A stretch of 64,000 bases of DNA, taken from the NCBI RefSeq assembly GCF_000025525.1, contig NC_013887.1:1374729-1438728 (forward strand), in the 5' to 3' direction. A program made the position numbers and the translations under genes. The stretch's first letter is position 1; every line of letters starts with the position of its first letter. The notes under the pieces are model-generated. The model saw only the letters and a list, made by a program, of their open reading frames with translations. It was not told the origin of the DNA and searched no databases. Positions 1 through 8,398 of the stretch are shown piece by piece. This stretch comes from Methanocaldococcus sp. FS406-22. Its GTDB lineage: Archaea; AGJL01; Methanococci; Methanococcales; Methanocaldococcaceae.

Positions 1-362
1 TCAAACTCTAACTTCTCCTCAAGGTCTTTGATTAGCTCATTTATCTTCTTTTTTACCATATAAGGCAGTTTTTCAAGTGTTGGTAGCCATGTATAGGAAT
101 ACCAATTAGTATCTTCATCTTTCCATCTCTTGTAATCAACCAATCTTGCATCATACAACTTATAAAGCAGTTTTCTAACTACATTAAGCTTTACTCCAAG
201 CTCTTTGGCTATTTCCTCCTCTGTTGTCTCGCCCTTCTCTAAAAGAACGTCAATAACCTCAAACCCTTTCTCGTCTCCTTCAAATATATTAAAAAGAACT
301 TCCTGAACCAAAGGGTCGTTTAGCATCTCATATATTCTCTCTATTTTCTTTTCTTTCCTCAT
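1..362 (-). CDS. tfe: Transcription factor E (TFE alpha), 3' end beyond window
   Basis: Reading the minus strand from an ATG at 362 gives an open frame to the window edge, so about 120 N-terminal residues are visible. They form the winged-helix domain of archaeal TFE/TFIIE-alpha: a segment reading EEEIAKELGVKLNVVRKLLY at about residues 56-75, followed by the LYDARLVDYKRWKD wing and a charged helix leading toward the zinc ribbon, which lies outside. TFE stabilises the open promoter complex with TBP, TFB and RNA polymerase. The start overlaps the end of the upstream ATP-grasp gene by 35 bases, so the two are probably co-transcribed. Assignment is from family knowledge; truncation is only due to the window. 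Confidence 0.88.
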   Translation of the reverse strand, partial: MRKEKKIERIYEMLNDPLVQEVLFNIFEGDEKGFEVIDVLLEKGETTEEEIAKELGVKLNVVRKLLYKLYDARLVDYKRWKDEDTNWYSYTWLPTLEKLPYMVKKKINELIKDLEEKLEF

Positions 363-1428
363 ACTCTGCACACTCCCTATATACATCGTTTATTATTGAT
401 TTAATGTTTTCTTTTGCAATTACTGTAGCTATAGGCTCTCCTCTCTCTATGACTGCATTCTTCTTTGGAATGTCATAAACAAAGTCCCTTTTTGATATAT
501 TGGCAATAATTTTTTCTTTAGCGAACAATATTCTTTTTATATACATTTCTTTTGGTTTAAAATCCTTAGCATAATTGTTATTTAACAAAACCCTCGCCAA
601 ATTTTGAGATGCACTCATCTCTATTGTCTCATAAGTCCCTAAAATGCGAGGATTTATATCGACAATATACGGTTCATTATATTTAATCAAAAAATCAATG
701 CCATTCATTCCTTTTAATTCAAAAGATTCTATAGCCTCACTAAATATTTTAATAAACTTCTTTGGCAAATTAATATAAGGAGTTAAATTCCCAGCATACA
801 TTCCCTTAATTATAATTTGTTTGTTAAAGGTTATAAATGTATTGCCTATAAAGTTGGCACTGAAACTTTTCCCTCCAATATATTCCTGAGCAATAATTGG
901 GAACTTAATTTCATTAATTATCTTATCAATATAAAAATCATTTGACTCAAGTTTTATAATTCCTCCTCCACTTCCATAAATGGGTTTTAAAATACAGGAC
1001 TTAAATTCCTCTAAAAATCCATATAATTGAGTTTTATTATTAATTTTCTTTGTTTCTGGTATATTAAAACCAAGGTTTTGTAATTTTTTATATGTCTTAT
1101 ATTTGTTACTGATTTCATTTATCTTTTTTGGCTCATTACCTACAATATTATCCCATCTTGGAATTTTCGAATTTTCGAATTCAAAAACACCTGAGGTTAT
1201 GAAGATATAATCAACTTCATCAGCTAAGTTATCAGCTATCTCAATTAATTTGTTTTCATCATAGTTTTCTCTCAATCTCCCATGAGATAGAGGATTTATT
1301 AAATAATATTTTTTATCAGCATTTAAATCTTCTGGGGCATAGTAAGAGACGGAATATACATAAAACCCCAATTTTTTTAGAGAATTAACTACTGGTCTTG
1401 TGTTTATACCTAAAACCAAAGCTTTCAA
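328..1428 (-). CDS. ATP-grasp superfamily ligase, substrate unknown
   Basis: This 366-residue protein has an ATP-grasp fold. A KPIYGSGGG nucleotide-binding loop lies near residues 148-156, and the metal-binding segment VDINPRILGTYE lies near 255-266, resembling carbamoyl-phosphate-synthase-like ligases. The N-terminal ~90 residues look like a pre-ATP-grasp Rossmann-type domain. The start is TTG at 1428, chosen because a GGGGGAG ribosome binding site precedes it at proper distance and no better ATG exists. Such enzymes join a carboxylate to an amine or thiol at the cost of ATP; the substrate cannot be read from the sequence. It overlaps tfe at its 3' end. Confidence 0.75.
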   Translation of the reverse strand: MKALVLGINTRPVVNSLKKLGFYVYSVSYYAPEDLNADKKYYLINPLSHGRLRENYDENKLIEIADNLADEVDYIFITSGVFEFENSKIPRWDNIVGNEPKKINEISNKYKTYKKLQNLGFNIPETKKINNKTQLYGFLEEFKSCILKPIYGSGGGIIKLESNDFYIDKIINEIKFPIIAQEYIGGKSFSANFIGNTFITFNKQIIIKGMYAGNLTPYINLPKKFIKIFSEAIESFELKGMNGIDFLIKYNEPYIVDINPRILGTYETIEMSASQNLARVLLNNNYAKDFKPKEMYIKRILFAKEKIIANISKRDFVYDIPKKNAVIERGEPIATVIAKENIKSIINDVYRECAEYEERKENRENI

Positions 1429-1529
1429 ATTTCTCCCCCGTTATAATTAGTTAAAAAATGTTCTATTGCATATTGATATCCTTAGATGACTATAGTTTTT
1501 TAGCAAAGTTATTAAAAATAGAGGAAGTT

Positions 1530-2477
1530 TTAAATCAACTCAAGTTCTTTTCTCAACTCTCCCAATGTAGCAACTTTTTCAGCAAATGCATCATGCCTAT
1601 GAATACTCTCCATATTTATCTGCCTAATTGAAACCTTTGTCTCATCTGGCAAGTGTTTAAATTTCTCCACTACCCTTTTAGCCATCTCCCTTACACAATC
1701 TTCAACAAACTTAGGATTTCTATGGCTTTGCTCAACAACATAAGCTTCATCAGCCCTCTTCAATATACCATGAATTTCAGCACTCATAGATTTTTTAATT
1801 ATGTCTATAATTTCCATAATCTCAATCTCATAGCCAGTAGGAACTTCCAAAATAATTCTGCCAATTCCCCTCTGATTGTGAGTAGCAAAGATAACTGAAT
1901 CTAATATTTTATCAATATCATCATCAGAAAAGCCCTTTTCCTTTAAATTTTTAATGCACATCTCTTTTATCAAATTTTGAGCACATGGACATGCAGTTAT
2001 GCCAACAACCTCAGCTCCAACAATTTTTGTTAATTCAATTTTATCATCCTTCTTTATTCCCTTAGCTCCACCCATAATTTTGTGTATCTCCTGAGAATAT
2101 TTTCCAGATATTGGGCTTTTCTCTTTAGTCATGAAATCACTAACCATAAAAACCTCTGCCTCTGTGGCATATTCATGCTTCTCAAACAACCTCTTAACTA
2201 TCTCCTCACAAATTGTCTCCATCTCATAACTCTCCAACTCTAATGCCTCATCTATTATTCCCTCTATAACCTCTGGATTTCTTGACATGTGAATACCTTT
2301 TTGTGAGCTTGGCAAATTAACAAAAACCTCAAAGGTAGATAATAAAATTATAGGTCTTTTGTTTGTTCTCTTTAATCTGACAAGCTTTTTTAGATTTGTT
2401 ACTCCAACTCTTGTTAAAGATATCTTAACATCCGGCTCAAAGTTTTGAACATCACATCTCCAATTCATCATCTTCAC
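1530..2477 (-). CDS. mptA: GTP cyclohydrolase MptA (methanopterin biosynthesis)
   Basis: The 315-residue protein matches archaeal GTP cyclohydrolase of the MptA/FolE2 type. It is a Fe(II)-dependent enzyme that opens GTP to 7,8-dihydroneopterin 2',3'-cyclic phosphate, the first step of tetrahydromethanopterin synthesis. Visible signatures are the CPCAQN segment near residue 158, a THNQRG segment near 200 and the QSHRNPKFVEDC segment near 250, plus a conserved basic C-terminus. Length is normal for the family. Its ATG overlaps the 3' end of the orc1/cdc6 gene by 26 bases, so translation of the two is likely coupled. Family identity is known biology; coupling is inference. Confidence 0.93.
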   Translation of the reverse strand: MKMMNWRCDVQNFEPDVKISLTRVGVTNLKKLVRLKRTNKRPIILLSTFEVFVNLPSSQKGIHMSRNPEVIEGIIDEALELESYEMETICEEIVKRLFEKHEYATEAEVFMVSDFMTKEKSPISGKYSQEIHKIMGGAKGIKKDDKIELTKIVGAEVVGITACPCAQNLIKEMCIKNLKEKGFSDDDIDKILDSVIFATHNQRGIGRIILEVPTGYEIEIMEIIDIIKKSMSAEIHGILKRADEAYVVEQSHRNPKFVEDCVREMAKRVVEKFKHLPDETKVSIRQINMESIHRHDAFAEKVATLGELRKELELI

Positions 2478-3681
2478 CTATCAGCACATCCCTAAGCTCT
2501 CTTGATAGCTTATAATATACGTTGTTTCCATCCCTTTCTTTATAAATATATCCCATCTCATAGATGTCAGATAAGTGTGTTCCAATAGTGCTTGGTGATT
2601 TTTTTAGGTATTCAGCTAATTGGGTTACTGTTGCAGAACCTCCAAGCTTTGCCATTGCCCTAACAATATCTGACTGTGCTGGAGTTAAATGATTTAGAAT
2701 TTGATGCCCAACACTAATGCCGAGGGAATGCATTGCCTCTTTAACAATACTCTCATCTATCTTGGTTAAACCCTTTCTTATAGCTATTGATATTGATTCT
2801 GAGCATGTCATTATTATCTTTCTTGGAATACCATCACATTCTTCAACAATTTTGTGGATAGCATCTTCAGTAAACGGCTCAAACTCCTCAGCTCCATCTA
2901 TATGGGCATCTTCCAATCTCCTCCTAATTAGATCATAGGACTCATCCTTTGATAAAGGGGGCATATTTATTATTTTAGGGATTCTATCTTTAATTGGTGG
3001 AGATATCTTTGTTAAATCATCCATTAATGTTGGTGAACCAGCCATAAACGTTAAGATCCCCTCTTCATATAAAAATGAATGGAAAAACTGCAATAAAGAT
3101 AAACAACTCTTCTTTGCAAACTGGTCAGCCTCATCAATTAAGATTATGCATAACTTATCCGGGCTTTTAACCTCATTTATTAAATACTCTAAATCCCTCT
3201 CAATTCTCTCCCTTGGATAGTGGATAGGAACTTTATCTCCATAGTTGTTTAACTTCCTATACATATCTAAGATTCTGCTTGAATGCTCCATATAATCAGA
3301 TTTTATAGTTCCACTCATGGTTATGAGATTTTCTGTCAATATGTTGTATAAAAGTTGAATTAAAAACTGTCTTGGTGTTATTTGAGAGGCCGTTAGCTCA
3401 ACAACCCAGTGTCCTTGCTTTTTTGTAGCGTAGTAAATGATATTGAGCATAGAACTCTTCCCTATACCCTTAGTACCAACTATTGCGGCATTTGCTACAC
3501 TACCATGTAAGGCAGAGCCCAAAATCTCCCCAATCTCTCTTAATTCACTAACTCTACCTACAAAAAACTTTGTATTTCCTCTTATTGGTTTTTCAGAGAA
3601 TGGGTTGTATTTTAATTTTAATTTATGCATGGTACTTGCTATAGAGCTTGCAGATTTTTGTATAAACTCTATAGGGTCCAT
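2452..3681 (-). CDS. cdc6: Orc1/Cdc6-type replication initiator ATPase
   Basis: This 409-residue protein has AAA+ ATPase architecture: Walker A GTKGIGKSS at about 69-77, Walker B LIDEAD at about 181-186, a sensor segment near 210, and a C-terminal winged helix (about 335-400) with the segment SATVTQLAEYLKKSPSTIGT. It corresponds to the divergent Orc1/Cdc6 protein of Methanocaldococcus (MJ0774 in my memory), a group in which a canonical origin has been hard to find. In archaea Orc1/Cdc6 binds origin boxes and helps load MCM. It faces away from the 690-bp AT-rich gap at 3682-4370. The identity is well supported; a true initiator role in this genus is not established. Confidence 0.87.
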   Translation of the reverse strand: MDPIEFIQKSASSIASTMHKLKLKYNPFSEKPIRGNTKFFVGRVSELREIGEILGSALHGSVANAAIVGTKGIGKSSMLNIIYYATKKQGHWVVELTASQITPRQFLIQLLYNILTENLITMSGTIKSDYMEHSSRILDMYRKLNNYGDKVPIHYPRERIERDLEYLINEVKSPDKLCIILIDEADQFAKKSCLSLLQFFHSFLYEEGILTFMAGSPTLMDDLTKISPPIKDRIPKIINMPPLSKDESYDLIRRRLEDAHIDGAEEFEPFTEDAIHKIVEECDGIPRKIIMTCSESISIAIRKGLTKIDESIVKEAMHSLGISVGHQILNHLTPAQSDIVRAMAKLGGSATVTQLAEYLKKSPSTIGTHLSDIYEMGYIYKERDGNNVYYKLSRELRDVLIGEDDELEM

Positions 3682-4370
3682 GTTTCCACCATAATAATAA
3701 ATTAATAATTTAAATCTTTAAATTAATTGTCCATATTTTTCCCATTGATTTCGAACTTTTGTTTTAGGAACGTTATATAGGTTTCGAAAAATCGAAAGAT
3801 AGATTGAATCAACTATTCTTAAATTTTAATACTTTGTTGTAAGTTTATGACCAAATTTTAAAAAATATTGTGAATCAAACAATAAAATTAAAAAATATTA
3901 TGAATCAAATAATATCTTGTATAAAATAAGAACCTATCATTTTCAGAAATAAACTTGAATAAAAATAAACATAGTATATATACTATTCTAATGAAATAAA
4001 GTTAATTTTAATTTTTCTCATGAGAATTATTAAAACACATTAAAAATAAAATATCATGAATCAAAACTTATAATTAGTAAAAAACTATGAATCAAAAATT
4101 TTTATTTAATTAACATTATATAAAAACTACCCAACATTAATAAAGAAAAACAATTAACAATTATTAAAGAGAAATAAATAAATAAATGTTCCATCAAAAC
4201 ATACGTAATGACAAAAATCCTCAAAATGTTAGTAATACTGCAACTAAAAATTAAGGGATAAATCTATCTCATGAATCAAAAGGTTTATAAATGATTAAAA
4301 TAAATATAACTGAGTATGCATAAAACAAACATTATAAAAATAACAACCTCTAATCAAAAAGGTGTGAAAG
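3682..4370. repeat. AT-rich intergenic region with TGAATCAAA iterons beside orc1/cdc6
   Basis: No gene is visible here. The 9-mer TGAATCAAA occurs five times in the same orientation, starting at 3871, 3901, 4057, 4088 and 4272, with a near copy TGAATCAAC at 3805. Two pairs are spaced 30 and 31 bases, about three helical turns. The last copy is followed at once by GGTTTATAAATG, the likely TATA region of the gene at 4371. The first pair is embedded in a longer shared context (AAAAATATT before the motif). The region could be an origin with iterons or an autoregulatory operator array; the sequence alone does not decide. Confidence 0.6.
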
Positions 4371-4898
4371 ATGGAAAGATTGCCTTATGAAATAGTATCT
4401 ACCATATTTAGAAAGGCAATTTTACATTATGTGTTAATACGTGGCACAACCTATCCTCAATCACTCGCAGAAAATTTAAATATATCAAAAGGATTAGCAA
4501 GCTCTTTTTTAAGGCTATGCTCAGCTTTAAATGTAATGAAAAGAGAAAGGGCAGGGCATAAGGTGTTATATTCTTTTACATCAAAAGGATTAGCGGTATT
4601 AAAAAGATTAGCCCCAGAAATATTCGATTTGAGTTTTTCGAGTGTTTTCGAACAATTACCTAAAAAGAAAATTGCCACTAAGTATTACCCAGTGGATAGA
4701 ATAGGGTTCGAAATAAGATGGAGAGAAGATAAATTGGGAGGAATGATATTTTCGTTCTTTGATTCTAATGGAGAACATTTAGGAGACGTTTTTAGAAGCA
4801 ATAAAGGGCAGTGGTGGTGTGTTATCTGTCAAAGTGATACATGCAAACACATCGATTATCTGAAACGGTTGTATAAAACATTGAAAAATCAAGATTAA
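4371..4898 (+). CDS. Winged-helix protein with C-terminal Cys/His zinc site
   Basis: This 175-residue protein has an N-terminal winged helix-turn-helix (about 18-85) with the segment YPQSLAENLNISKGLASSFL, typical of archaeal ArsR/MarR-like DNA binders. Its C-terminus carries WWCVICQSDTCKHI (about 150-163), a C-x2-C-x4-C-x-H arrangement reminiscent of SWIM zinc fingers. I do not recognise a named family. It is flanked by the iteron region on its 5' side and by a 32-bp inverted repeat on its 3' side. It could repress its own promoter through the TGAATCAAA copy beside its TATA box, or bind the whole array. Function is inferred only as DNA binding. Confidence 0.7.
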   Translation: MERLPYEIVSTIFRKAILHYVLIRGTTYPQSLAENLNISKGLASSFLRLCSALNVMKRERAGHKVLYSFTSKGLAVLKRLAPEIFDLSFSSVFEQLPKKKIATKYYPVDRIGFEIRWREDKLGGMIFSFFDSNGEHLGDVFRSNKGQWWCVICQSDTCKHIDYLKRLYKTLKNQD

Positions 4899-5419
4899 CA
4901 AATTTCGAGTTTTCGAGTTGCATGTATGTATATGGTCAATAATTGAGACAGATTTTTCTGAAGAACTAATTATCGCAAAATTAAGATAGTGGGAATTATA
5001 TCTTATTTTGTATAACAAACTGTTAATATTAGAGTTTTAGCGTTAATTGTGGTTTTTTTATTTTTATTTTTAAAAATAACAGTTTTTTAACATTATTTTT
5101 TAAAAATATTTTATAATATATTATATTAAAATATAAACAAAAGAATTTTTATTATTTTAACTTATATTGAGAAAAAAAATATAATAATATAATGGTTGTG
5201 CTTGTGATAATCACAACCATTTTTTGAATTGGATAAATTTTTTTCACATATACATACATGCAACTCGAAAACTCGAAAACCTTTTAAGAGATTGATATTT
5301 AAGTTGGATTTCTTAAAATATTAACTATATGTCAAAAAAGAAAACAAGGTTTTGTCATAACTTTGCACAACTAATAAATGTTAATACTATCCTCAAGTTG
5401 AGTGGGATTAATCTTAGCT
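4899..5419. repeat. Gap with 32-bp inverted repeat and central palindrome
   Basis: A perfect 32-bp inverted repeat (left arm 4903-4934, right arm 5247-5278) carries tandem TTTTCGAG-type units followed by TTGCATGTATGTATATG. The arms enclose 312 bp of very AT-rich DNA. Inside, 5191-5221 is a separate hairpin with 10-bp arms reading AATGGTTGTG and CACAACCATT. No ORF of useful length lies between the arms. Part of the arm (TCGAAAACTCGAAAA) recurs at about 5429-5444, where it falls in the 3' end of the next gene. The structure could be a mobile element remnant, a double terminator or a protein binding region. Confidence 0.65.
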
Positions 5420-6481
5420 TTATATACTCCTCGAAAACTCGAAAATCCGCATATCCCAAGGTATGCTATCTAACAAGAAAATAGAAAACCAGTGTGGATA
5501 ATTGTTTTTAGATTTCTTGAGGAGATTTAAGAGTATGCTTCTGTTTAATCTTATTTTAAATCTTACCTTGCCTCTATGTTTTATTTTTGTTAATATTCCT
5601 AACTCTACCAATTCATCTAAGTATCTGTATAGGGTTGATAACTTGTAATTAACTTTATAGGTTACATCTTCAACTTTGAACTTCCTTAACTCCACTATAA
5701 CCTCAACCAACTTTCGATATTTCGAATCAACTATATATGGGAGAATCTTAAGCCAAGGAATTTTCAGCTCTCTAAGGTTCTTTATGTCTCTTTTTGAGTG
5801 TTTTAGTATTAAATATATTGTTTCTAAGTTTCCATTAGTTATGTTTAGGAGATATTCTGCAACCTTATTTCCTATATAATAGCCATGAATCTTTGCGAAG
5901 TATTTTATTGTTGCCTTTACATTTAAAATGCCTTCTGGAAAAATCTTTCTGATTAATTCATGACATTCAATTGGATACCTTAACACAATACTTATGTTAT
6001 TTTCCCTCAATATTTTAATAAACCTTATAAAGCTTTTATTATAATGCCATTTCCTAACATCATGAATATCAAAAACAACTATTGGATTTAAAACTTTTAG
6101 TAATGAGGTGGTTTTTCCAATAACTTTTTTAAAGTCCCATTTTCTTATATTCCCAAATAAGTCCCCAATCCCTCTATACCATGCCTTCTTAGCTCTGTAG
6201 TATTTATCAAACTCAATTTTTTTGTTCATATATTCCAAGAGATTTTTTAGCCAATTGGCGTTTTCATACTCTCTAAATAAATAATAGCTATCTTTAATTT
6301 GATAAACAATCTTTGCTATCGTCTTTTTTAAATTTGGTGTTGCTAAGACCCTAATTATTGGTATATTATTGGCTATCTCAAAACTTCCATTTTCATCCAA
6401 CTCTAACAAATTCCCTCTATCTGTTGGAATTAAATACAATCCATTTAAAAACTCTTCTGGAACTGCCTTTATAATTTTCAT
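5420..6481 (-). CDS. Degenerate P-loop ATPase-like protein with C-terminal winged helix
   Basis: The 353-residue product is not a family I can name with certainty. Near residues 121-138 it has VIGKTTSLLKVLNPIVVFDI, which looks like a shortened Walker A (GKTT) followed by a Walker B-like strand (VVFDIHD). Residues about 262-320 form a winged helix with KVNYKLSTLYRYLDELVELG. This resembles the archaeal AAA/STAND-like ATPases that pair a P-loop with a wHTH, but the Walker A is incomplete, so ATP hydrolysis is doubtful. The C-terminal residues FEFSRS are encoded by a copy of the TCGAAAACTCGAAAA repeat, suggesting the repeat has intruded into the gene end. It overlaps the next upstream gene by 4 bases. 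Confidence 0.6.
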   Translation of the reverse strand: MKIIKAVPEEFLNGLYLIPTDRGNLLELDENGSFEIANNIPIIRVLATPNLKKTIAKIVYQIKDSYYLFREYENANWLKNLLEYMNKKIEFDKYYRAKKAWYRGIGDLFGNIRKWDFKKVIGKTTSLLKVLNPIVVFDIHDVRKWHYNKSFIRFIKILRENNISIVLRYPIECHELIRKIFPEGILNVKATIKYFAKIHGYYIGNKVAEYLLNITNGNLETIYLILKHSKRDIKNLRELKIPWLKILPYIVDSKYRKLVEVIVELRKFKVEDVTYKVNYKLSTLYRYLDELVELGILTKIKHRGKVRFKIRLNRSILLNLLKKSKNNYPHWFSIFLLDSIPWDMRIFEFSRSI

Positions 6482-7170
6482 TTCTTAACCCTCTTTATTA
6501 TAGCTAATGAGAGATAATCATTAAATTCATCAAAATCTATCTCATTTAATTTACCAATAGCTATCTTTTCATCTTCAAAAGTGGCTCTCTTTACTAAACC
6601 AATTATATAATCATCTCTGTCCCTAATAGTTACTAACTTCTCCTTTAAATTCTTTGTCTTCATTATAATTATGGTATCAAATTCATCAATGTATTTCTCT
6701 AAATCCTTTCCTTGAGGAAGAATGCAGAGCTTTTCATCTCCCTCAACTAATGGCACGTTTAAAGCAGCTGCAGAGGCAAATATTGATGAAATGCCATTGA
6801 TTATTTCTACCTCAACTCCATTCTCTTTTAAAAGCTTCCAAACATAGGAGAATGTGCTATACAACGTTGGGTCCCCAATGGTTATTATAGCAACTTCTCC
6901 ATCTTCTTTCAAAACTTTTTCTAAGGCAGTTTCCCAGTATTTTTTTAACTTCTCTTTATCTTTAATCATTGGGAATAAAAGCTCCTCTACTTCCTTATCA
7001 TTAACATAATCCTTTATAATCTCGTAGGCAATGGATTTCTTCCCTTCTTTGGATATCGGGACAAAGATTTTATCTACTTTTTTTAAAACTTCTAATGCCT
7101 TTAAGGTTAATAGCTTTTTATCTCCAACTCCTACACCAACACCATAAACCTTTTTTACCAATTTATTCAC
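6478..7170 (-). CDS. cbiL: Precorrin-2/Co-precorrin-2 C20-methyltransferase (CbiL type)
   Basis: This 230-residue protein is a tetrapyrrole (corrin/porphyrin) methylase. The N-terminal glycine-rich loop GVGVGVGDKKLLTLKA lies at about 10-25, and the GDPTLYSTFSYVW segment at about 99-111 is diagnostic of the C20 enzyme of the anaerobic cobalamin pathway. It transfers a methyl group from S-adenosylmethionine to C20 of the corrin ring; methanogens need cobamides for the methyl transferase Mtr. It overlaps both neighbours by a few bases (4 with the ATPase-like gene, 8 with the peptidase gene), so it sits in a minus-strand operon. Length is normal for CbiL. Confidence 0.88.
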   Translation of the reverse strand: MNKLVKKVYGVGVGVGDKKLLTLKALEVLKKVDKIFVPISKEGKKSIAYEIIKDYVNDKEVEELLFPMIKDKEKLKKYWETALEKVLKEDGEVAIITIGDPTLYSTFSYVWKLLKENGVEVEIINGISSIFASAAALNVPLVEGDEKLCILPQGKDLEKYIDEFDTIIIMKTKNLKEKLVTIRDRDDYIIGLVKRATFEDEKIAIGKLNEIDFDEFNDYLSLAIIKRVKK

Positions 7171-8392
7171 CTTTTTGTAGTTTTTCTATTTCTTCATAAG
7201 CTTCATCCATAATTTTCTCCACTTCTTCATCTGGAATATTAAACTCCTTTTGGATGTATTTTATTCTTTTCATTAGTGAGGGATGAGTTGAGATTAAGTT
7301 AAAAATCCCATCTTCAGGCATATGATTTGCATAATGAATTTTTGCTAAAGCTTTAATAAATGTCTTTGGATTTGTGATTTTTGAGGCAATTATATCTGCC
7401 TCTATCTCTTTTTTCTTTGATAGATGCCTATCAATAACTATATCTAAAAAATAAGCACACATAAATAGTCCAATCCAAATAAATCCAATGTTTCCAAACA
7501 ACTTATTAAAAAATTTGAGAGAGTAAGATAATCCACTAAATACAATAATACCAATAACAAACCATTCAAAAAGTCCTATTTTTATATGTTGTTTCTTTTT
7601 ATGGGCTATTTCATGGGCAATTATTGATTTTAACTCCTCTTTTGATAGTATTTTTATCAATTTTATGGTAATGGTTAGTTTTTCATTAAACAATCCAGAA
7701 ACCTCTGCGTTTGCTATAGGACTGTTTTCTACTTTAATTTCTTTAAATGGCTTTGTATTGAGTTTTTTGATTAATTCATCAACCATCTCAACAATCTCAT
7801 AATTTTCAACATACTTTGGTTTTAATATAATAATATCTATAAGTTTTTCAGCAGAATAAAAAACAATAGCTGCTACAATTAACCAAAATGCTATGTTTAT
7901 TGGTATTGGAATTTTAGATAGATAGTTTCCAAAGAATTCTAAGATTTTATCACATACATAGAAATACGTAAGGTATCCAATGATTAGTGGTAGAGTAAAA
8001 ACTCCAATTAGTATTCCAGCAAACATTAACAGTTTTTTTGTTTCAATCTCTGTGTATTGTTTTATAATATATAGAATAGCTAAAATCATTGGGATGAATG
8101 CTACAATAATAAACCACACAATTATTAAGCATATAGAAACAAATTCAGAGATATTAAGCAGATATGCTAATAGTTCTGACAAATTGTAAAATATAAATGA
8201 TATTATAAGTAAAACTGCACATATTAAAACATATATCAAATAAACAATCCCAAATTTTTTGTTTCTATTGATTTTTTCCCTTAATGATTTTGGTTTTTCT
8301 TTAAGGATTCTTTTTAGATACAGCAATATTATCAAACATCCAATTATTGGGAATAAAATAAATAAGCTTAGCCCTAATATTGCATTTTCCAT
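7163..8392 (-). CDS. M48-family membrane metallopeptidase (HtpX-like), paralog 1
   Basis: The 409-residue protein has about five or six hydrophobic segments and a zinc protease motif HEIAHKKKQH near residue 260. A downstream glutamate in KKEIEADIIASK near 325 is the probable third ligand. This is the M48 arrangement (HtpX, Ste24), membrane-bound proteases that cut misfolded membrane proteins or process termini. The C-terminal tail contains FNIPDEEVEKIMDEAYEE, which is nearly identical in the next gene. The two genes are 6 bases apart and are tandem paralogs, with most similarity in the catalytic C-terminal half. Confidence 0.85.
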   Translation of the reverse strand: MENAILGLSLFILFPIIGCLIILLYLKRILKEKPKSLREKINRNKKFGIVYLIYVLICAVLLIISFIFYNLSELLAYLLNISEFVSICLIIVWFIIVAFIPMILAILYIIKQYTEIETKKLLMFAGILIGVFTLPLIIGYLTYFYVCDKILEFFGNYLSKIPIPINIAFWLIVAAIVFYSAEKLIDIIILKPKYVENYEIVEMVDELIKKLNTKPFKEIKVENSPIANAEVSGLFNEKLTITIKLIKILSKEELKSIIAHEIAHKKKQHIKIGLFEWFVIGIIVFSGLSYSLKFFNKLFGNIGFIWIGLFMCAYFLDIVIDRHLSKKKEIEADIIASKITNPKTFIKALAKIHYANHMPEDGIFNLISTHPSLMKRIKYIQKEFNIPDEEVEKIMDEAYEEIEKLQKGE

Positions 8393-8398
8393 ACTACC

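Noticed and set aside
3871-4280. CRISPR or tandem repeat array
   Set aside because: The 9-mers are short and unequally spaced, so iterons or operators are more likely.
4779-5018. 79-residue minus-strand frame over the end of the 4371 gene
   Set aside because: It overlaps a better supported gene, has no family pattern and lies partly in the inverted repeat.
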